A stretch of 64,000 bases of DNA from Verticillium longisporum. Its lineage: Eukaryota > Ascomycota > Sordariomycetes > Glomerellales > Plectosphaerellaceae. Shown piece after piece: positions 10,776 to 22,165 of this stretch. Position 1 is the stretch's first letter. Each line of letters begins with the position of its first letter. The notes below the pieces were generated by a model. The model was not told the origin of the DNA, made no database searches, and was given only the letters and a program-made list of their open reading frames with translations. A program made the translations under genes and the position numbers. The DNA lies in contig JAETXT010000014.1 of the NCBI GenBank assembly GCA_019188255.1, forward strand, positions 434,001 through 498,000. The letters run 5' to 3'.

Positions 10776-13700
10776 ATACCAGCCCGGCTGTGAGATACGT
10801 GCACCGCGCCTATTCGCGGGGCATTGCACACATATCTTCTCTTCCAAGTACATCACGGGACATTAGTTATTCGGCTCTGCAGCCGCTACCATATATCATC
10901 TGAGTTGACATATTCCTCACTACGAAGATTCCTCTATCCTGCACTGTGATTGACATGTGACTGCCTGTCGTAGATCATTTTCAAGCATCCGAGCTCTCTA
11001 ATCATCCGATTTAGTCAACTTGACTATGGATTTACCCCTGGAGCATGAACAATTGGCAGTGTTTCTAGGGACAACAGTGGTTCACAGTGTCAGCCTGATG
11101 ATCATCAGAGCCAAACTGAACCAGCACGTCAGGTAGCGTTCCGATAGTCATGCCGAGTATCCTCAAACTTGCCTTCTGCCAGCTCGTCCACACGGCGATT
11201 CTCATCAAATATGAGACGTGTATATGATTACAAGAAATACATGACCTAGCCACCATCCAAGTCTCAAAGCCGGAAGGTCCGGCTGTGACCTTGCGCATGC
11301 ATGTCATGTTGAGTTGATGCTAGTTTGGCCAGCAGCTTGCCCTCGTCCATCCATATGGGTAGGAAGCACAGAGACTTGATGCAAGGATGTATGTGCCGTT
11401 GATGCAGGTCAAATCTTGCTTTATCACTTACAAGCTGCTTACTCGTGGATGCAGGCTCTACGCCAACTTGAGAGACAATAGACAAGAGACAGCGTTAGGT
11501 ACACAGCCAAGCCTTGGGACACAAAGATTGCCCGTGATAGTACGCACAGTCAATTTTTTTTTAAATTATCAGACGGAATCGTGCGTCCATTCGAGTCATT
11601 TCCCTCGATGTCCGTCACTTGGGCTGGCCCGATTACGCGGAACATACTTCAGTCGAACAACGACTTGTTTCAATATTGGCGGTGTGTCTCAGAGGGGATT
11701 TTCTCCTCACTTGTTCTAGCATCGCAAAGCTCTGACGTGAGGATAGCCTTTAAGGTTATGAACTACCCACGCAGGGGAGCCTTGTATCATCATAAGTCGC
11801 AGTATTACCCACCAGCGTGAAGTTTGAGCTTCGAAGCCTCTTGTAAGGACGGGAATGTGCCAAACCCGAGGCAGCTGTTGGCTGTTACGAAGCAACACAC
11901 CAGCGCAAGATGACTGCATGCCAATCCGGCACACAGACCTGACCGAACCGATGGCCCTCCCCTGCGCGAGCGCGGATAGTATCGAGCCCTCTGAATTGGG
12001 TCAATCTTGCACTTTGAGATTGCGTATGCTGGTGGTGCTCGGTAGCAGAATTGATCCCGAAGCGGCGTTGTGCGGACAGTATGGTAATGGCACGCACATG
12101 CGATGTTGCAGTCATGACGGGGAAGTCAACAGCAGAGCTCGAATCGGACTTGCCGACCGTTCACGCTTTGAGCATTCGCTGGCCTACCTGATGCCTGGAC
12201 AGCTGACAGCGAACGGTGAATGTAACCATGGAGGTTTTGACTCTTCCCTGGCAGACCGTGTAAGTGAGCCTCGCGTATACGCCGATCTCTCAAGGCCATG
12301 CACAGAGATAAGATGCAGGGACAAAGATTGAATAGTATTTCTGCAGTATCGTGACGATGGCAGCGAGATGTAGGGACGTTGTAGAATGCCAGATCAGTAT
12401 GGATGTGCACGACGGTGTCGCGGCGTCGCAAACCAACCATGCAGGAAGCACGTGAAAAACCTTCAAGTCACCTCCGCGCGTTGGTCTCGAAGACCCATGC
12501 ACGGCTTTCGGTACCATCGCTGAGCCCTGTCATTCGTAGAGGACAGGTGTACGGGTTGGAGGAGGATTGTGATCAGCAAACCTTGTCATTTGCCCAGACT
12601 TCGCTTTTCCCAGAGTAGAGCCTGAACCGGATGAACTCTCGTAATGTCAGATGAGTAGCGGACGGCGCGTCTATGTTTGGGGCTGGTCGCGTGCGTCGTC
12701 ATTAGGCATGTCCGCAGGATGAACGGACCTTCTCGAAGGATCCCAACAATCCTTTGGAACTTTCGGAACTTTACAGCTGCATCCCCAACACGTGGCGCCA
12801 ACCCAGGCGTCGTTGTGTTGCTAGGGTCTCTGGAACACAGACGAGAAGCTGGCTGCTGTCGCAAATCATGTCGCGCCTCACCTGTGGAATGTTCAAGGTG
12901 CAACCAGCGACGGCGAGCCCGAGATATCAAACATGCGAGGATGCTCGGTGTTGCAAAACTGCGAAAAGTGGCTGATACGGCGAGGATGCATTGTAGGCGC
13001 AATGCACGTGAGCGCTTGAAACCGAGAGCCCGTGTTTGAGTTGAGGGTCGCATCATTTGAAGCCAGTCAGACTCCCACTTTGTACGGGGCGGGAGATGAG
13101 CAGGTCTCGGTAATGTGAGACGTGCGTTTGCTGAAACAAATTGCAGCTGCAAGGGCGGATATTATGCTTTCTGGTGCTTCATCAGACCTTCATTGTGCTG
13201 CAGCATGTGGCCAGCCCAGCGTCAGCTCCGATGCAGCCATTGCTTCTTGCAGAATAGGGGTTCTGGTATGCTGCAATGCGAGATGGAAGGGGCAAAGGGT
13301 CGCCAAGGTGTTGCATCGCCGCCCACCGACGCTGGCCGCAGAATCGCTAATCTGGCACAGAATCGGCAAACGCAGCGAGATCTCGTATTGTACCAAACGG
13401 GACACGCGGGTAGGGATACGTATGGAAGGCTTCCAGAAGGCAGCTCGGGTGGCACATTGTGGCACGGTGGGCTTTGCCGGCGCCGCGTGTTGTGCGGGTG
13501 CGCAGATGATGAGCGCCACCAGAGCAAAATGCTTGATCGTGTTGGCCTTTGTTGCGGATGCTCTATGGAGCACTGGCCGAACAAACCAACAAGGACGACC
13601 TCAGGCCTGGACAGCCCTGGAGAGGCTGAATGAGGACTGCAGACGCCAGGCTTGGTGGTACTCCATTGTGTCATGCGAAAACCGAGTCGTGCGTGTATGC

Positions 13701-15300
13701 TCTCGTTCCGCTTTGAAAAGGCTAGCGACATTGCTGAACTCACGTCATGAGTCTCCATCCAGGACAGCCGCCCGAACTGGAAGAATTTCGTGCGTCAAGT
13801 GGAGGCTTTTCACGGGACAGCCGAATGACTAGTGCTTGACGTGTGGTGTCCAAGCGGAGAAGCCTGGCTGAGTCGGGCAACATGAATCGTAATAAACCGG
13901 CCGGCGTCGTCCTCTTGATGGAGGGGGAATTCCGCTCTGGGCCGCGTCTCCATTCGATGTTGGTCGGTGGTGCCATCTCGTCGATCTCAGACAAATGGCC
14001 AGAGCCGCCTTAGTCGCAGGATTAGGGCGAGATGAGGCGACAAGAAATGGATGAGGCACTGGACAGCGACAGGAACGGCGACAGGGATAGGGAGAGGCCA
14101 CTGAAATCTGCGGGTTCGAAAACACACGTGGAGAACAAGGGTGAGGAGGGTCCTATTGGATGTCGCAAGCGATGGCCAAGATGCAGAAGCAATAGGTCCC
14201 TGGCTAAATCCGTCTCAGAGGACTTGGTATCTGTTGGTCAGCAGCCGTCTTGATCGTCGCAAGTTTACAAACGGGCTTTTCAGCTGATAATGCGGGCAGT
14301 CGAGGAGTCTTTTCTCTGGGTCCCAAAGGAGTTTGTGTCCCCGTCACTAGGGGTTAGCACGCAATGCATGGGCTGCATAGGGCGCTGGCGCTTGGACGCC
14401 TTTCCCCAAACCAGCGCTGCAGCTCCTGGAAGCCTCAGGTGCTTGTAGCACTTGGTAAGAGAGGATCAAGTATATGAGATGGGTGAGCTTCCACCGGAGC
14501 CAGCCGTAGAAGTAGTGTACCAAGAGTCTGGACAAGTAGCCCGGATTGATCCTGCTAAGACACGGCATTTGGCGTTGAGAAGGGACCGGCGTCTATCTGG
14601 CTCAACTGGTGGGGACGCTCCAGAACGCCAAGGGCTGAATATGGATGCAAACCTGAGGATCTGTAGTCTCGTTGCGTGCAGTGGAGATACTTGCCGACCT
14701 CGCAGACAGAGGCATCGAATCTGAGTGCGACGTGCCTCTCATGTCGGAGGGGCTGTAGCCGGACCTTTTCAAGGCACCATACGCTTGCGAGAGCTGATCG
14801 AGGTTGGTCAGAGCCGATGCTGAACAATCACGGATGGGCGAGATAGGCTGGCCGATGCCCGTTGACATGGACAGACTTGACAATGGGGATGAGATGCGGT
14901 TGGTGGATAATGCAGATTTGGGGAGAGAAGACCAATCTCCTCCTCGGCCCTGCATGCGCAAGACTAAGCTCAAATCCAGGAGGCTGTAGGAGAATGCAAT
15001 CAATTGATCAATCTGCGCTTGACCTTTCATCTCGCTGTAGGTTGGTCAGTGTGGCAGGAGGTATCAATCGGGAGGAAGGCACGAAGCACGCACGAAGCAC
15101 GAAGCAGGGGACAAGCTCAAGGAAGTAGATAGGGAGGCACGAGGCAAGAGACGGGAAGGTGAACCCTGTTGGTCGACGCCCACCCACCCACATGTACCTG
15201 TCGGTACCACGCCAGTAACACGAGCCAGAGACAGGTGCGGCGTGTCGCCCATGTGGATGAGGTGGATGAGGCAGCAGGAGGCGCAACCCCATCCTAACCC
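10776..15300. other. Long intergenic region, no supported gene
   Basis: About 4.5 kb. Both strands have open frames of 60-236 codons with mutually overlapping, low-complexity or rare-residue translations and no domain. One minus-strand frame at 13573-13190 begins with a secretion-signal-like hydrophobic segment and is discussed as a weak candidate. Base composition is normal, with no sign of RIP or transposon sequence. Confidence 0.5.
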
Positions 15301-16806
15301 ACGCCTGCCCACTGATTGCCAGGCTTCCACACGAGCCATTGGCCAGCGCGTGGCCTTTGCCTCCCGTTTTGGTCTCTGCCGTCGCAGCTAGCTGACGGGC
15401 GCTCCGACGGTCTCCGGACTCTTACTCTCTCTATCTCTCCCTCTCTGTTCCTCGGCAAGGTGCACGCACACGTAGGCGTCCCTCTGAGTCTCCATTCCCA
15501 AGTCGTTATGCCGCCCTAGAACAACCTAACTCACCCACTAAAAAACTGGATCACGATCACCGTCGTCTCAGTGGGATCATTTCGTCTTTTTCCTTGCCCC
15601 CCTGGTCCATTCCCCGTTCCCCAAACCCTCTTTCTTCCCAGACGCCGCCCAAGCCGCCGGGAAACACGTCCTTCTCCATCACCAACCTATCACCTTGGCC
15701 CTCTCTTCTGGAAGCTTTCTCCCGTCTTCTGCCCGCCACCAATGCGCATCATCTCTTGACCACGACGCCTGAAACCTGTCACCTTGGTCCCTTTGTCTTC
15801 CGAGACGCCACCGTCACCCCCCCCTTTCCTCCGAAATCGATTCCTGTCAGCCGGCCAATTTGCCATACCTGGCCGTCTATCAACCGAATCAACCACTGGG
15901 GCCCGACCATCAGGCTCTGCACCGTGCTACTGTCCCAGCCGGTACACTGCTTTGTGAAACCACCCCTGTCCCCTGTCATACAAGCCTGCCGGTTCCCACC
16001 CTGCCACCCTGCCACCCTGCTACCCCCCTCCACCTGCAAGCGTGAGGTCGGCGTGGGAACATTGGAGGTACGACACATTACCGAGCTGCCAAGGCTCCAT
16101 CCTAATTCCCTATCAAGGAGACAGCCACCGAACGGACGCCCACGAGAGAGAAAGAGAGTGATGAAATAAAATAAGGCACAATCAACTTGGACTGCCTACG
16201 ACGTCAATGGTCGATGGCGCTGCCGACGCTACGACCATATAGCACACATCGCCCTTCCCTTAACACGGCGCTTCATCTTGTTGCCGCCTGCTTCCTCCTT
16301 CGTCCTTCGCCCCTCGCCCCTTCCGTCTCTAGTCCCCTATCGACTCTCCATATTTCGCTTCGCTATTCGCTTCTTGCGAGCCAGCCTTTCAACTGCGGTG
16401 CGGATCTTGTTTCTCCAACGCCCGCAATAAACCCCGATCATCCTCCTACCAGGTCGGCAACCCGAACCTAGCCTGCTTTAGTGTGCTTTGGCCTATCGTT
16501 TCTGATCTTCCCACCCCGGCCGTTTATTGTTCACGCCCACGCCGTCATTCGAAGCAATTGGACCCTGCTCCGCACTCTCCCATCCCCTGTCGTGGCCCGG
16601 ACCAGCTGACTGCGTCGACCCCACTCCCTGCTTCCGTCTTCCACCCCACTTCGTCCTCTGCTCGCCCCTTCCATCTCGTCTCCGTCTTCCTTGTGCGATG
16701 GTGTTCAATTGTTCTCGAATACTCCCTACCCTATGATCGAACCCGAAGAACCCAGGCCACTACCGATACCGACAAGAGCACGCGCGAAAGACCCCCATAG
16801 CTCGCC
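15300..16806 (+). promoter_or_regulatory. Pyrimidine-rich promoter and long leader of the YANK-type kinase gene
   Basis: This stretch is strongly C/T-rich on the plus strand (CCTTTC-type runs throughout), the signature of a long 5' UTR or promoter in filamentous fungi. It contains several upstream ATGs and a CCCTGCCAC tandem run near 15,997-16,025. No protein-coding feature is supported, and 5'-UTR introns are possible. Confidence 0.5.
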
Positions 16807-18876
16807 ATGGGCAACAGTCAGGGCAAACCCGTCGACATGGACGGCGAAGGTACGCAGATTCCCGCAACCCCCCCTCCCCCCTCATTCTTTGCCACTACAG
16901 ATAGGCTGACTTTGGTGCTCTCTTTCTGGTCGACAGTGAACCTCAACCACTTCCGTCTTCTTCGAGTTGTCGGTCGAGGCGCCTTCGGCAAGGTGCGCAT
17001 CGTCGAGAGGAAAGATACGAACCTATCATTCGCACTGAAATACATTCGGAAAGACGAAGGTACGGCACGCTTCCCGGATTCGAGACACGGCTGTCGCTTG
17101 CCGTCGGCACCCTTCCTTCCCGCAACAATGTCTTTCCCATGCTGACTCTTACCTCTCACTCAGTTGTGCGCTCCGAGAGCGTGCGAAATATCATTCGCGA
17201 GCGACGCATGCTGGAGCATGTGAACCATCCATTCATTTGCAATTTGCGATACAGCTTTCAAGATATAGAGTACATGTGAGATATAAGGCGCCGTACTGCT
17301 CACCCAACACCGAGGCTTACCAAGCTGAAACAGGTATCTGGTTGTCGATTTGATGAGCGGTGGTGATTTGCGATTCCACATCTCGAGGAAAACGTTCACC
17401 GAGGATGCAGTGCGGTTCTGGATCGGGGAGCTTGGCTGCGCGTTACGCTACATTCATGGCCAAGGCATCATCCACCGAGACGTCAAGCCGGACAACGTCC
17501 TACTCGACGCAGATGGTCATGTGCATCTGACGGACTTTGTGAGTTTCTGAATCGACACGACTGTGTTGCTTGATTACTGATATGTGCACAGAACGTTGCG
17601 TCTGATGTCATTCCTGGCAAGGTGCTGACAAGCAAGTCGGGCACGTTAGCCTATTTGGCACCAGAAGTCTATGCTGGCAAGGGCTATGATGTTCGCGCAG
17701 ACTGGTGGTCCTTGGGCGTCTTGTTTTACGAGTGTATTTACAACAAGGTTTGTGATATCATTCCCCACAGCCTGTGTTGAGCTTCTTCTTACTCACCTCA
17801 CCCAGCGACCCTTCGATGGCAGCTCTGAGAGCACCCTCAGCAACCAGATCCAATCTGCGAGCCCCAAGTATCCTATCACATCGCCGCCTGTCACTCTTCC
17901 GTGTTTATACGCCATCCGCGACGCTCTGGAGCCAAATCCAGACAAACGACTAGGCTCTACCTGGGAGAGCTTTACCTACCTCGAGTTTTTCGCTGTGCTT
18001 AACTTCGTTCACTTGGAGTAGAAGCGAATGGACCCCGTTTTCCTTCCGGCCTCGGACTAGACAAACTTCGATGCGACTTATTATCTGTAGGAACTCTTGC
18101 TTGAAGAGGCACCTCTCGAAGCCCGAGCTCGCCGCCAAAAGCCACGAGAGCGTCTCAAGGAGGATGCGTCAGACAAGGAGATTAGAGAGGATGAGTTGTA
18201 TCGCATGATCGAGTCCGACTTCAAGCCCTTCGACTACACCGTCGCGGCGTACAAGAAGTACGAGCTTGCTGTTCTTGCCGGCGCCGGCGCTGGTGCTGGT
18301 ACTGGTGTAGGTGCTGGTACTGGTGCTGATCTCAATAGGATGGCGGAGCAAGCTGCGTTGAACGGGTGCCTGAACGGCGACATGAACCAGGCACAAGCAC
18401 CGCAAGCCTTGACTACGGACGAAGCGACGCCAGCTACGATGGCGAATATTAATGGCGGAGCCCAGCAGCAGCTATACCAACCCGCCATCCTACAAAAGAC
18501 GCCAAGCCGTGAAAATGGACAAGAAGCCGTGCAAGGCGCCAGCCGTCGACCTGCTTCCGTGGTACCGCCACCACCACCACCCATTCCCCAGCATTCTGGA
18601 GACTACGCGAACCAAAGAGCGGCACCGCCGACTGCAAAGAGGATCACGAGCCCGGCTGGTGGCGTCCAGGTAACACTCGACGGTGGTGGTAGCTGGTCCG
18701 ATCTGGCCCGGCAGGATGCCACGCTTCCTACTGATGCAAATGCTGTCGGCGACAAGATCGAAGGCTCAGGCGGCGTTTTTGGTTTCTTGAGTCGCAAGAA
18801 AGGCCGAGGCCACAGCCCGAAGCCCAAAGAGCGAGGTGTATTGGGCAAGGAAGGTGCCCGTGTTGTCATTGGCTAG
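16807..18876 (+). CDS. STK32/YANK-type serine/threonine kinase with three in-frame TAG codons
   Basis: Exons are 16807-16849, 16937-17059, 17164-17275, 17334-17538, 17592-17747 and 17806-18876, with all splice sites GT-AG. The protein starts MGNSQGKP, an N-myristoylation signal as in human STK32 kinases. Kinase motifs in order: GRGAFGKV (Gly loop), ALKYI (Lys), [13 protein letters not shown] in place of DFG (typical of the YANK family, split by an intron), YLAPEV, and DWWSLGV. TAG codons at 18019, 18058 and 18088 interrupt exon 6 just after the catalytic domain, so the conventional product is 284 aa. The same frame continues with the family tail: [47 protein letters not shown] and [14 protein letters not shown] Gly/Ala repeat (about 18,275-18,332) and a disordered C-terminus follow, up to 18873. 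Truncation, UAG editing or readthrough, and pseudogenisation are all possible. Confidence 0.8.
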
Positions 18877-20295
18877 ATACCTCTGCGACGATCCCGAAGA
18901 GTTGACTCGAGCAACCCTGGCCGGGAAGTGAGCCAGCTGGACGAACGGCGCCATGCATGGTCCAGAAAGCGCAAGTCGGCTGTTCCTTACTTTAGACTGG
19001 CCGCACCGCGAACGTTGCCTGAATCCCGAAAGATGGCGTGTCACTCTGAGGGCCGTGAGGCTTGTCAGCCTCCGACACGACATCTCGCAGTCTGTGCAAA
19101 CCGCCTACTACTTGGGCGATATCAAATCCTTCAGCGGCCAATGTGTGCCAGGCTCCCGTGCCAAAGGAACTCTCCTCCACCACGTGCGAAGCAGGACCCG
19201 ACTCGAAGACATGGCCGGCTGTTTCTCAAACAAAGCAACGACCTTGACGAATTCATGTTCCTCTCCTTCAACCTCGTCATCAATGGCGTTTCTCCGCCGG
19301 CTCGGGGACCAGAAGGCAGATGAGCCCGCGAGGCTTTCCCCCTTCCTTTTTTCTTCCCCAGAATTGGGTTTTCCGGTATAGACATTAGCACGGCGAGCTT
19401 GCCAGTGTACAAACATTTGTTGAAATAATGAGGAGGGCGGATGGTGAAATCGTCCTGTGGAGAACGAAAAATACGCGGCTCGCCCGACCTCGTTATGCTC
19501 GAGTCATAAGGGGCGGCCTGCTACGGGACGTTGTGCCGGGCGGTTTGGGGGTGTCAGGTGTCGACATGAGGAAGGAAACGAGATCTGATCTCAGAAAGCA
19601 TTAATGATACCTCAACATGCATTGCCAGTCAACCTTCCTTCCGTCACCTCGGCTTGCGTCGTAATTGATCTTGGATCTTGGGCGCGGAAAGTTTAACAAC
19701 CAGCCACGGCTCGGGATTTCGTCCCCGTGTATGGATATCTAAGGGCCTCTACATGACTTCTGCATGACTTGACGCGCGTAGCAACGATAACTAGATGCAG
19801 CCACCATGTTTAGAACGTTCGATACTTTTGTCTCATCTCAAATGCCGAGTTACATGTTCTTGTTCATGACCAACCGGACTTGTGTTACTCGATACTGTGA
19901 CATTGCGCAAAAAACCACAAATCACCAAACCCCCATCCATCCCCTGATATCATCAAAGAATGAAAACTTTCCCGCCACTGTCTCCCACAATCAAAGGAAA
20001 AAGAAGAGTGGGGGGGACCTTCGCCTTCTGACCGTGTTGTGAGGATCGAGGCTAACAATTGATGCCGCCTGCCCGTTGCATACCTACCAAACCAGTCTCA
20101 ACCCAATCTCTTAAAAGAAGACCGTTCGCCCCGTCCATGTTCCTTCCGTCTGTGATATTCGGTCGGTTCGGGCTCTTCTTGAACCAGGGACCGCCATTTT
20201 CATCCAATAAGCAGAAAAAACGCCGTTTCGTCATCAGACCATCATTTGCATGTTACTGCTCCGCATTACCAAAGAGCCTTTCCGGCTGCCGCTCC
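18877..20295. other. Convergent intergenic region between kinase and AP-1 genes
   Basis: About 1.4 kb between two 3' ends. No supported gene; it presumably holds both 3' UTRs. Confidence 0.5.
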
Positions 20296-22165
20296 TCAAT
20301 GCTGGCTGGCGTTGACGGGCGCAGGGGGGTCGACACATGCCGCGTCCTTGCCCATCCATTTCTGAACTACCTTTTGGAAGTCTGTTTCCGAGACGACGGG
20401 ACCTTGACCGGAGCACTTGGCCTTCTTCTGCAACTCGGAACAGAGATCATCGAGGTCGAACTCGCCATTCTGCACCTTGGGGCAGTTTTGTAGTCGTTCC
20501 CTGCAAGGTCTGAATCAGTCACTGTTTTTGGTGGTTACTGGGCATCTTTTCAACTTACCAAACCTTGGTGCAACCGTAGTTTGTTTCGATCTGATCAGGC
20601 TTGGCCAACTCATCGTCGGCGTTGTTCGCCTCGTCAATCTGATCGATCAAGTTGTTGCTCTTCTTCGAAACAGCCGGGCTGGGGGCCATGTTGTATGGCA
20701 TGAAGAAATCCGTGTCGAGAGCATCATTAAAGAAACTGTCGTCAAACGTTGCCGTAGGAAGCACAGTAGTCTGTGTATCGCGGTAATCACCGAAAAGTTG
20801 GGGGTCGAATTGACCACCGTTTTGCTGAGCAAGCCAGTCAAAGCTGCTGTTGTCAACGCTCGCAAAGTGACCCAGGTTGCTGTTGCTGCTGTTGTTGTTC
20901 TGACCTGTGGTCAATGCTGTCTGCTCTTCGCCAATTGTCGTCATGGTTTCAACAGGTTTGAAGCCCATGGGCGACTGGGTGAACGGCTCAGGAGATGTCC
21001 CCCATGACGAACTGGGGCCAGCGTTCGACTGCGTTGATGATGATGGAGAGCTGGTAGCGGTGCCATTGTTGAAACTGTACGGGTTGGAATCAACGCTAGC
21101 GCGCGATGTCGACATGGAGCCGCGTGTGATGGTAGGGTTGAAGAAAGACGAAAAGCTGGAAACATCATCCTTGGGCAGTGCGTTGAGATCGGTACCAACG
21201 CCGAGAGGACTTTCGCTGCTCGACTTTGATTGAGGTGGGCTCATAGGCTTGCGGGCCGAAGGCTGGTGAGGCGAAACCGATGCAGTTGAGTTTTGCGGAG
21301 AGGCCTTGGTAGCAACCGGTGGTCCGGGCAAGACGCCGAACTTGGGGAATTCAAATTGGAAGTTCACATCATTCAAGTTGCCAAGGGCTGACGCGCCGAA
21401 ACCAAGACCTGTCGTCTTGCTCTGCGAGAGAGATCGGCTGTTCATGGCGGCGAAGCGATTCTTGTACTCAGCCAACTCAGACGTCATCTTGTCGACTTGT
21501 GAGCGAAGTACAGAGTTCTCATTGTTGGCTGCCTCGGACGCTTGCTGAAGCCCACCGACCTTGTCCTCAAGGTCTTTGAGATGCTTCTCCTTGCGTTCGC
21601 GGAAGGCTCGCTGGGCAGCCCGGTTTTGAGCCTTTCTCTTCTGTAGACCACCTTGTCAGCAGACAAGCAACGGAATGATTTGATCCTCAACCTAACTTAC
21701 CGAACTGGGCTCTGAAGTCAGAGGCTTACGCCCGGGCTTCTTCGCAATCTTCTCCGTGCTCTCACGTCTCTTGGCGTCATTGCCAGGAGATTCATCCTCG
21801 TCGTCGTCATCGTCAGGGTGAGCACGCTTGTCCGAAGACTCGCCCTCGTTGTCACCTGTCTTGGCCATATTAGGCAAGTCGCCAATCATGGAAGCCTGGC
21901 TGGTGTCCGCGAATTCGAAGTCGAAGCTCGAGTCGCCAAAATCGTAGTCGTAATTGTCGAGATAGGGAGTATCAGTGGAACGTTTGGTTCCGCCGCCTTG
22001 GGCGGGAGATGCTTGAAGAGAGGTGGGTGACTCGGACACGTGTTTGACAACAGGCGAGGGATAAGACGCTTGCTTGTTGGAGTTGAGAGCGGCGAAGAGA
22101 AGGCTCTGTTGTTGCGGAGTCAGGAAGAGGTTGTTTGACCCCGCTTGGGTGTTGGTCGAAGCCAT
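20296..22165 (-). CDS. AP-1/Yap1-like bZIP transcription factor
   Basis: Exons 22165-21701, 21640-20559 and 20500-20296 (introns 60 and 58 bp); 583 aa. The N-terminus (LTPQQQSLLFAALNSN) and the acidic stretch are typical of filamentous AP-1 proteins. The first intron sits just before the basic region KRKAQNRAAQRAFRER, followed by a leucine zipper (LKDLEDKVGGLQQ, then NNENSVLRSQVDKM). The last splice restores the C-terminal cysteine-rich domain: NYGC, QNCPK, DDLCSE, AKCSGQ and AACVD (five Cys), with a Crm1-export-like segment around them. In Yap1-type factors this domain senses peroxide and controls nuclear retention, driving antioxidant genes. No cysteine is present elsewhere, so the usual n-CRD cysteines seem absent. 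An in-frame ATG at 22222 also exists; 22165 fits family N-termini better. Confidence 0.92.

Noticed and set aside
13122..13832. 236-codon plus-strand frame
   Set aside because: Translation is rich in Cys, Trp and Arg without pattern, overlaps other frames, and has no domain or leader signals.
17995..18090. An intron that would remove the three TAG codons of the kinase
   Set aside because: The acceptor CTGTAG at 18090 is fine, but phase-compatible donors (GTGCTT at 17995, GTTCAC at 18007) are poor, and the removed stretch carries conserved family residues.
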